Shown: positions 1 through 7,567 of the stretch, in pieces
Position numbering within the stretch: the stretch's first letter is position 1
Layout of the letters: the number at the start of each line of letters is the position of its first letter
Origin: Parvibaculum sp036499025
Lineage (GTDB): Bacteria; Pseudomonadota; Alphaproteobacteria; Parvibaculales; Parvibaculaceae
Length of the DNA stretch: 16,800 bases
NCBI GenBank assembly: GCA_036499025.1
Contig: DASYEM010000080.1
Coordinates: forward strand, 1-16,800
Direction of reading: 5' to 3'
Program-made: the position numbers and the translations under genes
Notes under the pieces: model-generated
What the model was told of the DNA's origin: nothing
Databases searched by the model: none
The model's input: the letters and a program-made list of their open reading frames with translations, nothing else

Positions 1-23
1 CGATACCGAGCGCTGTTCGTCAT
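1..23 (-). CDS. 5' end of an unidentified gene downstream of ccmH (partial)
   Basis: An ATG at 21-23 (minus strand) opens a frame that stays open to the window edge and begins M-T-N-S-A-R-Y. It is preceded by AGGAG (CTCCT on the plus strand, 32-36) with 8 nt spacing, which is what supports a real start. Only seven full codons are visible, so no function can be read. In Rhizobiales a DegP/HtrA-type serine protease gene often follows ccmH, so that is the first guess, by context only. The 129-nt gap after the ccmH stop may hold its own promoter, but I see no convincing -35/-10 pair there. Confidence 0.5.
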
Positions 24-152
24 GTCGTGAACTCCTGTCACTGGAAGATTGCCGTGCCTGTGCGGCCCACCAAATGTGGACATTGCACCTTACCAATTCA
101 TGTCCGAAACATTACAGATGGGTATGGCCGAATAATGGCGGGAAAGCTTGGG

Positions 153-605
153 CTAATTTCCGCTCATCAGCCGTTCAAGGCGGGATTTCTCTTCCAGATC
201 AAGATCTTGAGGTTTTTCGGGAAGGCGGCGGCGAAAAACAAGCGCGATTCCACCTGCCCCGACCAGCAAAAGGGCGAGCGGCCCAAGCCAGAGGACCCAG
301 GTCACCGGCTCGAAAGGGGGGCGCAACAATACGAACTGGCCATAGCGCTCCACAATAAAATCCAGCACTTGCGCGTCATTGTCCCCAGCGACGATCCGGT
401 CGCGAACGAGGCGGCGTAGATCGCGGGCAAGATCCGCATCGGAATCGTCGATCGACTGGTTTTGGCAAACGAGGCAGCGCAGTTCCTTAGAGATGTCGCG
501 GGCTCGGGCTTCAAGAACCGGATCGGTGAGCTTTTCGCTTGGCTCGACGGCAAACGCCGGACCGACGGTGAATAAAAGCATGAGGGCGAGAAGCGCGGCG
601 CGCAT
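153..605 (-). CDS. ccmH: cytochrome c-type biogenesis protein CcmH (CycL)
   Basis: CcmH is a membrane-anchored periplasmic thiol-redox protein that reduces the apocytochrome c CXXCH motif and works with CcmF and CcmI in the heme ligation step. The 150-residue product has a signal/anchor at about 2-20, the family motif R-C-L-V-C-Q at 43-48 (thiols C44 and C47), the downstream acidic D-D-S-D-A-D-L-A segment, and a transmembrane helix at about 102-124 followed by an R-R-R stop-transfer. Length is normal for alphaproteobacterial CcmH. The frame extends 42 codons upstream, but those overlap the end of ccmF. The ATG at 605 gives the signal peptide directly and lies 2 nt after the ccmF stop, as expected for a coupled operon. 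Identification is firm. Confidence 0.96.
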   Translation of the reverse strand: MRAALLALMLLFTVGPAFAVEPSEKLTDPVLEARARDISKELRCLVCQNQSIDDSDADLARDLRRLVRDRIVAGDNDAQVLDFIVERYGQFVLLRPPFEPVTWVLWLGPLALLLVGAGGIALVFRRRLPEKPQDLDLEEKSRLERLMSGN

Positions 606-607
606 GC

Positions 608-2590
608 TCACTCCGCCGGTTGCGGGAGGCTGCGCGCACGGGCGCGCGACGGCGCCCCGACGCGATAGCGCCGGTCGGTCAGAGAAACGAGGCCGCCCGC
701 CGCCATGATGATCGCACCGGCCCATATCCACGGCGCGAAGCTGTTCTCATAAGCGCGGATGGTCCAGCCGCCCTGCCCGTTGTCGTCGCCGATGACGACA
801 TAGAGGTCGGATATGCCATTGGTGCGGATTGCGGCTTCGGTCTTTTCCTGACGCTCGACCGGGAAGCGGCGTTTTTCGGGCATCATGAAGCCGAGATCAC
901 GCTTGCCTTTCTGCACATGCACGACACCGACCAGCGCTTCATAATTCGGGCCCTGCCGCATGCCGACTTTTTCGAGTGTCAGCGTATAGGCTCCGAGATG
1001 AGCGCTCTCACCTTCCTTCAAAGCGGTCACAAGCTCCTGCCGCCATGCGGTCATGCCGACGACACCGGCAACGACGATGCCGAGCCCACCATGCGCCAAT
1101 GCCATGCCCCATTGAGCGCGCGGCAGATGACGCGCCTTGCGGAGCGTCTGCGCAAACGGCCCCGAGAAAAGTCCGGTGCGCCATGCGAGTTCGAAGAAGG
1201 CGCCGGCGACGAGCCAAGTGGCGAGTGCCATGCCGAGTGCGGCAAGCCACGGTCCCTTGCTGACGAAAGCCAGCACGCCGATGCAGACGATAACCGCCAG
1301 TGCGCCCGCGCCCATCAGCCGCTCCAGAGCGGCGACGAGATCGGCGCGTTTCCAGCCGAGCAGAGAGCCGAGCGGAACGAGTATCAGCAGCGGCACCATG
1401 ATCGGCACGAAGGTCATGTTGAAAAAGGGCGGACCCACCGTGATCTTCGGCCCGTTCATCGCGTCGAGAAAAAGCGGATAAAGCGTCCCGATGAAGACGG
1501 CGAAAGCGGCGGCGGTGAGCAGCAGATTATTGACGATCAACGCGCCTTCGCGGCTCATCGGCGCAAACATGCCTTCCGCTTTCAGGAGAGGCGCGCGCCA
1601 ACCGTAAAGCGCCAGCGCGCCACCAACGAAAACCGTGACGATGCCGAGAATGACGACGCCGCGCATCGGGTCGCTGGCGAACGCGTGAACCGAGTTCAGC
1701 ACGCCGGAGCGCACCAGAAAGGTCCCGACCAACGAAAGCGAAAAAGCGAAGATCGCCAGCAATATGGTCCAGCTTTTCAGCGCGCCGCGCTTTTCAGCGA
1801 CAATCGCCGAGTGGAGCAGCGCGGTTGCGACGATCCAGGGCATCAGCGACGCATTCTCCACCGGATCCCAGAACCAGAAGCCGCCCCATCCCAGGGTGTA
1901 ATAAGCCCACCACGAACCCATGGCGATGCCGACGGTGAGCGCCGTCCATGCGCCGAGCGTCCATGGCCGCACCCAGCGTGCCCAGCTTGCATCGACGCGG
2001 CCTTCGATCAGCGCGGCGACGGCAAAAGAAAAAGCCATCGAAAGACCGACGTAACCCGCATAGAGGAAAGGCGGATGAAAAGCGAGGCCGGGGTCCTGCA
2101 ACAACGGATTGAGGCCGCGACCCTCGAAGGGCGCGGGATCGAGACGCAGGAACGGATTGGAGGTGAGGAGAATAAAGCCGATGAAAGCAACGCCAATGGA
2201 AGCCTGTACCGCCAGCACGCGGGCGCGCAGATGATCGGGCAGATTACTGCCGAACACCGCGACCAACGCGCCGTAAAGCGACAGGATCAACACCCAGAGA
2301 ACCATTGAGCCTTCATGGTTCCCCCAGACGCCGGAGATTTTGTAGATCAACGGTTTCGTAGAGTGCGAATTCTCCGCGACGAGGCTCAATGAAAAATCTG
2401 ACGTGACGAAAGCGTGGACCAGCACGCCGAAGGTGAAGGCGATCAGCGCGAACTGCGCCAACGCCGCGGTACGCGCAATGCCCATCAGCCCTGCATCGCG
2501 GCGATGCGCGCCGATCATCGGCACAATCATCTGGATCAGCGCGACGGCGAAGGCCAGAATCAGCGCAAAATGTCCGAGCTCGGCGATCAT
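608..2590 (-). CDS. ccmF: heme lyase CcmF (CycK), cytochrome c maturation
   Basis: CcmF is the polytopic inner-membrane protein that takes heme from holo-CcmE and ligates it to apocytochrome c. The 660-residue product has many hydrophobic helices and the WWD-domain signature W-G-G-F-W-F-W-D-P-V-E-N at about 235-246, continuing A-S-L-M-P-W. The conserved histidines are visible at H172 (F-H-P-P-F), H260 (L-L-H-S-A), H302 (S-V-H-A-F) and H500 (L-A-H-G-G). N-H-E-G-S-M near 91-96 is also typical. Length is normal for the family. The start at 2590 was chosen because its ATG overlaps the ccmE stop (ATGA); the frame continues 14 codons further upstream into ccmE. Neighbours ccmE and ccmH confirm the assignment. 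Confidence 0.97.
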   Translation of the reverse strand: MIAELGHFALILAFAVALIQMIVPMIGAHRRDAGLMGIARTAALAQFALIAFTFGVLVHAFVTSDFSLSLVAENSHSTKPLIYKISGVWGNHEGSMVLWVLILSLYGALVAVFGSNLPDHLRARVLAVQASIGVAFIGFILLTSNPFLRLDPAPFEGRGLNPLLQDPGLAFHPPFLYAGYVGLSMAFSFAVAALIEGRVDASWARWVRPWTLGAWTALTVGIAMGSWWAYYTLGWGGFWFWDPVENASLMPWIVATALLHSAIVAEKRGALKSWTILLAIFAFSLSLVGTFLVRSGVLNSVHAFASDPMRGVVILGIVTVFVGGALALYGWRAPLLKAEGMFAPMSREGALIVNNLLLTAAAFAVFIGTLYPLFLDAMNGPKITVGPPFFNMTFVPIMVPLLILVPLGSLLGWKRADLVAALERLMGAGALAVIVCIGVLAFVSKGPWLAALGMALATWLVAGAFFELAWRTGLFSGPFAQTLRKARHLPRAQWGMALAHGGLGIVVAGVVGMTAWRQELVTALKEGESAHLGAYTLTLEKVGMRQGPNYEALVGVVHVQKGKRDLGFMMPEKRRFPVERQEKTEAAIRTNGISDLYVVIGDDNGQGGWTIRAYENSFAPWIWAGAIIMAAGGLVSLTDRRYRVGAPSRARARSLPQPAE

Positions 2591-3051
2591 GGCGCTTTCA
2601 CATAAGGTTGGGCGCCCTCGCCTTCTTGCCACCGGCCGGATTTCTTCAGCGCGGCGGCGACTTCGGGCGGCATATATTTCTCATCATGTTTTGCCAACAC
2701 CGTATCGGCGACGAAAGCACCATCGGGCGTCATCATGCCTTCCGCGACGACGCCTTGGCCCTCACGGAAAAGGTCAGGGAGAATACCCGTATAGGAGACA
2801 GCCACGGTCTTTCTATAGTCGGTGATGTTGAAGCTCACGGTTGTCGGCCCGACATGTTTCAGCGTGCCCTTCTCGACCATGCCGCCAAGGCGGATGCGTG
2901 TGCCGGGTCCTAATGCCTTTTCGGCGATTTCGCTCGGGCTATAGAAAAAGACGATGTTGTCCCGCATGGCATTGAGCACAAGCCCGACCGCGCCCGCCAG
3001 AATGGCAAGACCTAGCGCGATAAAGGCGGCGCGGCGATTTTTGCGCGTCAT
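2587..3051 (-). CDS. ccmE: periplasmic heme chaperone CcmE (CycJ)
   Basis: CcmE binds heme covalently in the periplasm and delivers it to CcmF. The 154-residue product has a basic N-terminus (M-T-R-K-N-R-R), one signal-anchor helix at about 8-28, then an OB-fold region (R-L-G-G-M-V near 54-59, V-S-F-N-I-T-D near 72-78). The heme-attachment motif L-A-K-H-D-E-K-Y-M-P-P is at 119-129, with H122 as the covalent heme ligand and Y126 conserved. The C-terminal tail is short and flexible-looking. The ATG at 3051 lies just before the anchor. Its ribosome site is weak (a GGGAG lies about 13 nt away). The stop overlaps the ccmF start, indicating translational coupling. Confidence 0.96.
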   Translation of the reverse strand: MTRKNRRAAFIALGLAILAGAVGLVLNAMRDNIVFFYSPSEIAEKALGPGTRIRLGGMVEKGTLKHVGPTTVSFNITDYRKTVAVSYTGILPDLFREGQGVVAEGMMTPDGAFVADTVLAKHDEKYMPPEVAAALKKSGRWQEGEGAQPYVKAP

Positions 3052-3142
3052 GCTTGGCTCGAAGCTCCCGGGCGTTCACTGACCGACAGGTATAGCTGGG
3101 GCAGGCCCGCGCTGAAACCGCCAAATGGTCGCGCGAAACGAG

Positions 3143-4075
3143 TTAAAGCCCCAGCATCGTCCGCGTGGCTGGCCCGGCTATGCCGTCGGCCGTGACCCCA
3201 TATTCCGTCTGCCAGGCTTTCAGGGCGCCTTCGAGCCCTTCCTCGAATATCCCGTCGCTGTTCACGGCATAGCCGTCTCTGGACAGCGCCTTTTGCAGCG
3301 CTTTGACGTCGCTCCCGGTCATGGGCGGATTGGTGAGATGGAGGTTCCGGGTCGCCGCGTCATTGGCCGAAACGACGACCGGGGCGCGGCAGGAGAGCGC
3401 CGCCGCATCGACCGAGACGCCGCAGATGGACATCGGAATGCCGAGCGACCAATTGCCGTTCTTGATGAGGGCGTTGAAGGCGTCCATGCGATAGACGGTT
3501 CTTTGCAGCAGCACGTTGGAATGGGTGGCAAGCCAATTGCGCCGTTCGGCGACATAGGCAGGCACCCATTTCTTCTCGCCCGCCTTGGCCGGTTCGCCGA
3601 TGCGCTTCGTCGTCTGGTCGCGCATGGTGCTCCAGGAGCCATGGATCAGGCTATCATAGACAATTGCGGTCGAGAGCGGCGATGCAAAACCCAATGTCGT
3701 CGCGGTCTTTGCCGCCGGTAACCAGTAGACGCGATCGAAGAACGCATCCTGCGCATCCTGCATCGCCGGATCGCCGCCCGCTTCTTTCAGCGCCGCGCGA
3801 AAAGTCGTATCGCGGTCGAGCGCGAGGTCGATATCGGCAAGACGCTTCAAATAGGGTTTCAGCGCGCGAGCGCAGGCGGCGTTCGGCGTTTCGCAATAGG
3901 CTTTGACGAGAAGGTGGAGATTGCCGCTGCCGAGCGTTGTCTGCGAACGGCCATATGTGAGATGTCCGGGATCGCCGGAGAGCAGCGTCACCCGGGCATA
4001 ATCGCCGAGCGTCTTGCCCGTCTCGAAAATATTGACGATGGCCTGCGCGGCCTGTTTTTGCAGTTCCGTCAGCAT
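3143..4075 (-). CDS. GH46 chitosanase-like glycoside hydrolase with C-terminal peptidoglycan-binding domain
   Basis: The 310-residue product resembles glycoside hydrolase family 46 (lysozyme superfamily), whose known members cleave chitosan. Residues 1-230 carry landmarks I can line up with Streptomyces chitosanase from memory: E18 in N-I-F-E-T-G (general acid), D35 in S-G-D-P-G-H-L-T-Y-G (second catalytic acid), Q-D-A-F-F-D-R-V-Y-W-L-P-A, Y-D-S-L-I-H-G and Y-V-A-E-R-R. Residues 253-309 form a PG_binding_1 repeat with D-G-I-F at 22-25 and D-G-I-A-G-P-A-T near the end. No signal peptide is visible, and no ATG or GTG lies in frame between the start and the ccmI end. The start has GGGGGGA about 6 nt upstream. 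It lies 59 nt after ccmI and 91 nt before ccmE, so it is probably co-transcribed with them. The real substrate (chitosan or peptidoglycan) cannot be read from sequence. Confidence 0.85.
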   Translation of the reverse strand: MLTELQKQAAQAIVNIFETGKTLGDYARVTLLSGDPGHLTYGRSQTTLGSGNLHLLVKAYCETPNAACARALKPYLKRLADIDLALDRDTTFRAALKEAGGDPAMQDAQDAFFDRVYWLPAAKTATTLGFASPLSTAIVYDSLIHGSWSTMRDQTTKRIGEPAKAGEKKWVPAYVAERRNWLATHSNVLLQRTVYRMDAFNALIKNGNWSLGIPMSICGVSVDAAALSCRAPVVVSANDAATRNLHLTNPPMTGSDVKALQKALSRDGYAVNSDGIFEEGLEGALKAWQTEYGVTADGIAGPATRTMLGL

Positions 4076-4134
4076 GTGTTCCCCCCAGGCGAATCTCTCA
4101 GCGCATATTAGCCGAGGGCAATGCAGCCTGAGGA

Positions 4135-5256
4135 TTATTGCGCGGGTAAAGATTTCTCGGCGGCGTCGAGTTCAGCCAGTGCCGATTTGTCGGTGGCGAA
4201 GGTCGTACGGGCCCGGCTCAGCGCTGCTTCAGCCTCGCCGTGTTTCCCAAGCACGCCATAGGCGCGAATGAGCCGCAACCAGCCGGCAAGGTCGTTCGGA
4301 TTCTTGTCGAGGCGTGTAGCAAGGCCCGACACCATCCCTTCGATCATCTGTTGTCGAGCCTCAGGCGTCATGTCGGCAGCAGCGCCGGCCTGTTCGGCGG
4401 TCGGCCCGGATGCGGGATTCGTCAGCGACCTCAACTCGGCTTCGACGCTGGCGCGCCACGGCGCGTTTTTCGGCGCGGCGGCAAGCAATGCCTTCCAGCG
4501 CCTCGCGGCGGCGTCTTTCTTGCCGTCCTGTACATCGGCGATGCCCAGATAGAACTGCGCGCGCGGCTCATGCGCGTTGAGTTTGACGGCCTTCACAAAA
4601 TCCTCGCGCGCCGAAGGCGTCACGACGCCATTGGCCGACAGCACTTCAGCTTCACCACGCGCCGCAAAGCGGCTTCCCGTTTCGCCGCCCAAAATAATGG
4701 CGCGGCTCCAGGCCGTGATGGCGGCAGTGAAGTTGCCCTGCCGGATATAAGCCGGGCCCAGCACTTCCCAACCGCGCAGATCCGCCGGATTGTCCTTCAG
4801 ATGTTGCTCGACTTTCAGCACCAACGCGTCCAGCGGCAATTGGTCCGCCGGTCCGGTGACGCGCGGCGCGAAGGGCACATCCGGCATGTCTGGCGAGCCG
4901 AGTGACAAGTAGAGACCGAGCGACAGAACAGGCACGGCGAGCATGACCAGAAGGGCAATGGCACGTGGCGAGCGTCTGCCACCCGGCGTGGCCTTCTCTC
5001 GCTCGACCGCGTCGGCTGCGGCAAGCAGGCGGCGCGAAACTTCGATCTTCGCTGCTTCGGCCTCGAGCGGCGCGATGACGCCGCGCTCAAGATCGCGCGA
5101 GACTTCCGCTAGCTGGTCACGATAAAGCGCCAGGTCCTGCGCATCGCCCTTGCCTTCGCTTCTTTTTGCCAGCGGACGCAACAAGGCCCAAACCACGGCG
5201 CCCGTCATGACGGCGAAACCGATCCAGAGCAGCAGGTGCGGGGCAAGTTCGGACAA
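4135..5256 (-). CDS. ccmI: cytochrome c maturation TPR protein CcmI (CycH)
   Basis: CcmI is the membrane chaperone that captures the C-terminus of apocytochrome c and hands it to the CcmF/CcmH ligation complex. The 373-residue product has a transmembrane helix at about 7-26, a cytoplasmic segment with the family-typical L-Y-R-D-Q-L-A-E-V-S-R-D-L-E-R-G (44-59), a second helix at about 99-119, and a periplasmic C-terminal half with TPR-like helices (around 140-270 and 300-370). This two-helix plus TPR layout and the length fit CcmI. The start is TTG (5254-5256). An in-frame TGA lies three codons upstream, so no earlier start exists, and GGAAG sits 9 nt before it. It is the first gene of the minus-strand ccm cluster and diverges from the acylase gene. 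Confidence 0.93.
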   Translation of the reverse strand: MSELAPHLLLWIGFAVMTGAVVWALLRPLAKRSEGKGDAQDLALYRDQLAEVSRDLERGVIAPLEAEAAKIEVSRRLLAAADAVEREKATPGGRRSPRAIALLVMLAVPVLSLGLYLSLGSPDMPDVPFAPRVTGPADQLPLDALVLKVEQHLKDNPADLRGWEVLGPAYIRQGNFTAAITAWSRAIILGGETGSRFAARGEAEVLSANGVVTPSAREDFVKAVKLNAHEPRAQFYLGIADVQDGKKDAAARRWKALLAAAPKNAPWRASVEAELRSLTNPASGPTAEQAGAAADMTPEARQQMIEGMVSGLATRLDKNPNDLAGWLRLIRAYGVLGKHGEAEAALSRARTTFATDKSALAELDAAEKSLPAQ

Positions 5257-5334
5257 AGGGGCTCACTTCCAGTCAATGCCGCCTTTGTATAGAGGCTTGG
5301 GCGGGCGTCGGGAAGCGGCGGAGGGCCGCAGCGG

Positions 5335-5363
5335 GACGGCTTCCTTAGGGGAACGAAGCCGTC
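5335..5363. repeat. 9-bp perfect inverted repeat in the ccmI/acylase divergent region
   Basis: GACGGCTTC (5335-5343) and GAAGCCGTC (5355-5363) are perfectly complementary across an 11-nt loop. The right arm ends 38 nt before the GTG start of the acylase gene. No T-run follows on either strand, so it does not look like an ordinary intrinsic terminator. It could be an operator dyad for divergent transcription or a hairpin in the acylase mRNA leader. Confidence 0.55.
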
Positions 5364-5401
5364 TAGTCTCCCGCGCCAAACAAACAATAGGGAAGCGCAT
5401 A

Positions 5402-7567
5402 GTGTTGCGGATCGTCAAACGGGGCCTGCAGGGTCTTTTTGTTCTCGCCTTTGCCGGCGTTGTCGGCGTGCTCGTCATGGCCGCCGTCGAAGCTCCCACC
5501 CCTCTCGACCCGAAACCCATTCTCGCCCGTGCCGCGCAATACGACGCTCGCATCAAACGCGACGAATTCGGCGTGCCTCATATTTACGGCACTCGCGACG
5601 CCGATGTCGCTTTCGGCATCGCCTATGCCCATGCCGAAGACGATTATCGGACGATCGAGGAAACGGCGCTCGCCGTGCGCGGCCATCTGGCAGAGACGAA
5701 GGGCAAGGACGCCGCTGTCACGGACTATCTCGTTCATCTGATGCGCGTCTGGGAAACCGTCGATGCGCGCTATGAAAAGGATTTATCGCCGGAGCTGCGT
5801 AAGGTGCTCGACGGTTATGCCGACGGCGTCAATTATTACGCGGCGCTCCATCCCGCTCAGGTGACGCCAGGTTTTCAGCCACTGACGGGCCGCGATGTCG
5901 CCGCCGGTTTCGTCTTCAAGACGCCGTTTTTCTATGGCCTCGATAAGCAATTGATGGCGCTTTTCAACGCCAAGGGAACGCAACTTTCGAAAGACGGCAA
6001 GAACGCTTTTCTGCCGACCGCGACGCCGCTGCCCATCGGCTCGAACGGCGCGGCGGTTGCGCCTTCGCGCTCCGCTGATCATGTGACACGGCTTCTCGTC
6101 AATTCGCATCAGCCCTATACGGGGCCCGTCGCTTGGTACGAAGCGGTGTTGCATAGCAAGGAAGGCTGGGATGTCGCCGGCGGCTTCTTCCCCGGTTCGC
6201 CCTTTATGTTGCATGGCCATAACCGCAATCTCGGCTGGGCCAATACCGTCAACGAGCCCGATCTCGCCGATATTTATGAGCTGAAGCTCAATCCGGCGAA
6301 TGACCATCAATATCTGCTCGACGGCAAATGGCGCGACTTTGAAACCTCGGAAGCCAAAATCCGGGTCAAGCTTTGGGGTCCGTTCTGGTGGACCGTCACG
6401 CGCGAAGTGCTGTGGTCGGTTCATGGCCCGGTGCTGAAAGTACCGTCCGGCACATTCGCCATCCGCTATGCGGGCATCGGAGAAATCCGGCAGGCCGAAC
6501 AATATTACCGTCTCGACAAGGCGCGCGATCTCGGCGAATGGCGCGATGCGATGAAGCTGCAGGCATTGCCCAGCATCAACTACATTTATGCCGACAAGCT
6601 GGGGAATATCTCCTACGTCTATAACGGCCTTTTCCCGGTGCGGAAGGAAGGCATCGACTGGAAGGGTACATTGCCCGGCGACCGCTCGGACCTGATCTGG
6701 CACGCCTATCTGCCCTTTGACAAAATCCCGCAGCTTCTCAATCCGCCATCGGGGCTCGTCTTCAATTCAAACAACACACCCTTCCGCGCCACCGCGGCGA
6801 ACGACAATCTGAAGGCCGCCGATTTCTCTCCGACGCTCGGCATCCAGTCGAACATGACCAATCGCGCTTTCCGCGCGGAGGAAACGTTCGGTGCGGATAC
6901 GTCGATCACGCGCGAGAAATTCCGTACCTATAAATTTGACATCACCTATAGCAAGCGCTCGGAGCTTGCAGCGATGATCGCGGACGTTCTCGCCGTCGAT
7001 CCCGGCAGCGATGCCGATCTCAAGGCGGCGCAGGACATTTTGAAGGCATGGGATTTGCGCACCGATATCGACAGTCGCGGCGCAGCGCTCGGGGTGCTGA
7101 TGGGCCAACCCGTCGTCATGGCGGAGATCAAGGGCGAGGCACCGCCGAAGCCCATCGACACGTTGCGCGAGGCGATCAAGACGCTGAAGACGCATTTCAA
7201 CCGTCTTGATCCGAGATGGGGCGAAGTCAATCGTTTCCGGCGCGGCAATGTCGATCTCGCCATCGATGGTGGACCCGACACCTATCGCGCCGTCTATGGC
7301 GAACCGCAGCCCGACGGCACGCTGACAGCGCGTGCGGGCGATACGTTCATCATGTTCGTCGAGTGGGATGCGCAGGGGAAACTGCACTCAGAAAGCATTC
7401 ACCAGTTCGGCAGCGCCACGCTCGACGCATCGTCGCCGCATTACGCCGATCAATCGCCGATGTTCGTGCAGATGAAAACAAAGCCTGTGTTGTTCGAAGA
7501 CGCGGACCTCGAAGGCCATATCGCCGAAGATTACAAGCCCGGCGAACGCAAGGCTCTCAGGCCCTGA
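5402..7567 (+). CDS. penicillin acylase family (Ntn) hydrolase, possibly N-acyl-homoserine lactone acylase
   Basis: Enzymes of this family are secreted N-terminal-nucleophile amidases that split acyl amides (penicillins, acyl-homoserine lactones, related amides) after self-cleavage into two chains. The 721-residue product has a signal-anchor at about 10-29, then I-K-R-D-E-F-G-V-P-H-I-Y-G (51-63), the family's alpha-chain opening. The likely autocleavage site is I-G/S-N-G, with S214 as nucleophile. The beta chain contains N-S-H-Q-P (234-238), F-M-L-H-G-H-N-R-N-L-G-W-A-N-T-V-N-E-P-D (about 268-287) and F-N-S-N-N-T-P-F with the probable oxyanion Asn. The frame is open back to 5150 inside ccmI. 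GTG at 5402 is preferred because AGGGAAG lies 6 nt upstream and the signal sequence begins right there. Specificity is not readable. It ends overlapping the Hsp70 gene tail-to-tail by 11 nt. Confidence 0.88.
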   Translation: MLRIVKRGLQGLFVLAFAGVVGVLVMAAVEAPTPLDPKPILARAAQYDARIKRDEFGVPHIYGTRDADVAFGIAYAHAEDDYRTIEETALAVRGHLAETKGKDAAVTDYLVHLMRVWETVDARYEKDLSPELRKVLDGYADGVNYYAALHPAQVTPGFQPLTGRDVAAGFVFKTPFFYGLDKQLMALFNAKGTQLSKDGKNAFLPTATPLPIGSNGAAVAPSRSADHVTRLLVNSHQPYTGPVAWYEAVLHSKEGWDVAGGFFPGSPFMLHGHNRNLGWANTVNEPDLADIYELKLNPANDHQYLLDGKWRDFETSEAKIRVKLWGPFWWTVTREVLWSVHGPVLKVPSGTFAIRYAGIGEIRQAEQYYRLDKARDLGEWRDAMKLQALPSINYIYADKLGNISYVYNGLFPVRKEGIDWKGTLPGDRSDLIWHAYLPFDKIPQLLNPPSGLVFNSNNTPFRATAANDNLKAADFSPTLGIQSNMTNRAFRAEETFGADTSITREKFRTYKFDITYSKRSELAAMIADVLAVDPGSDADLKAAQDILKAWDLRTDIDSRGAALGVLMGQPVVMAEIKGEAPPKPIDTLREAIKTLKTHFNRLDPRWGEVNRFRRGNVDLAIDGGPDTYRAVYGEPQPDGTLTARAGDTFIMFVEWDAQGKLHSESIHQFGSATLDASSPHYADQSPMFVQMKTKPVLFEDADLEGHIAEDYKPGERKALRP

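Noticed and set aside
620..2308. A 562-codon open frame on the plus strand opposite ccmF
   Set aside because: It is antisense to a certain ccmF. Its product is full of Arg, His, Asp, Glu and Gln with no hydrophobic core, which is typical of a mirror frame in GC-rich DNA.
2939..3124. A 61-codon Cys/Arg-rich frame overlapping the ccmE start
   Set aside because: Most of it is a shifted frame of ccmE. No ribosome site or family signal was seen.
5783..6703. A 306-codon open frame on the minus strand opposite the acylase gene
   Set aside because: It lies wholly within a well-supported gene, has no ribosome site I trust and no recognisable motif; a GC-driven shadow.
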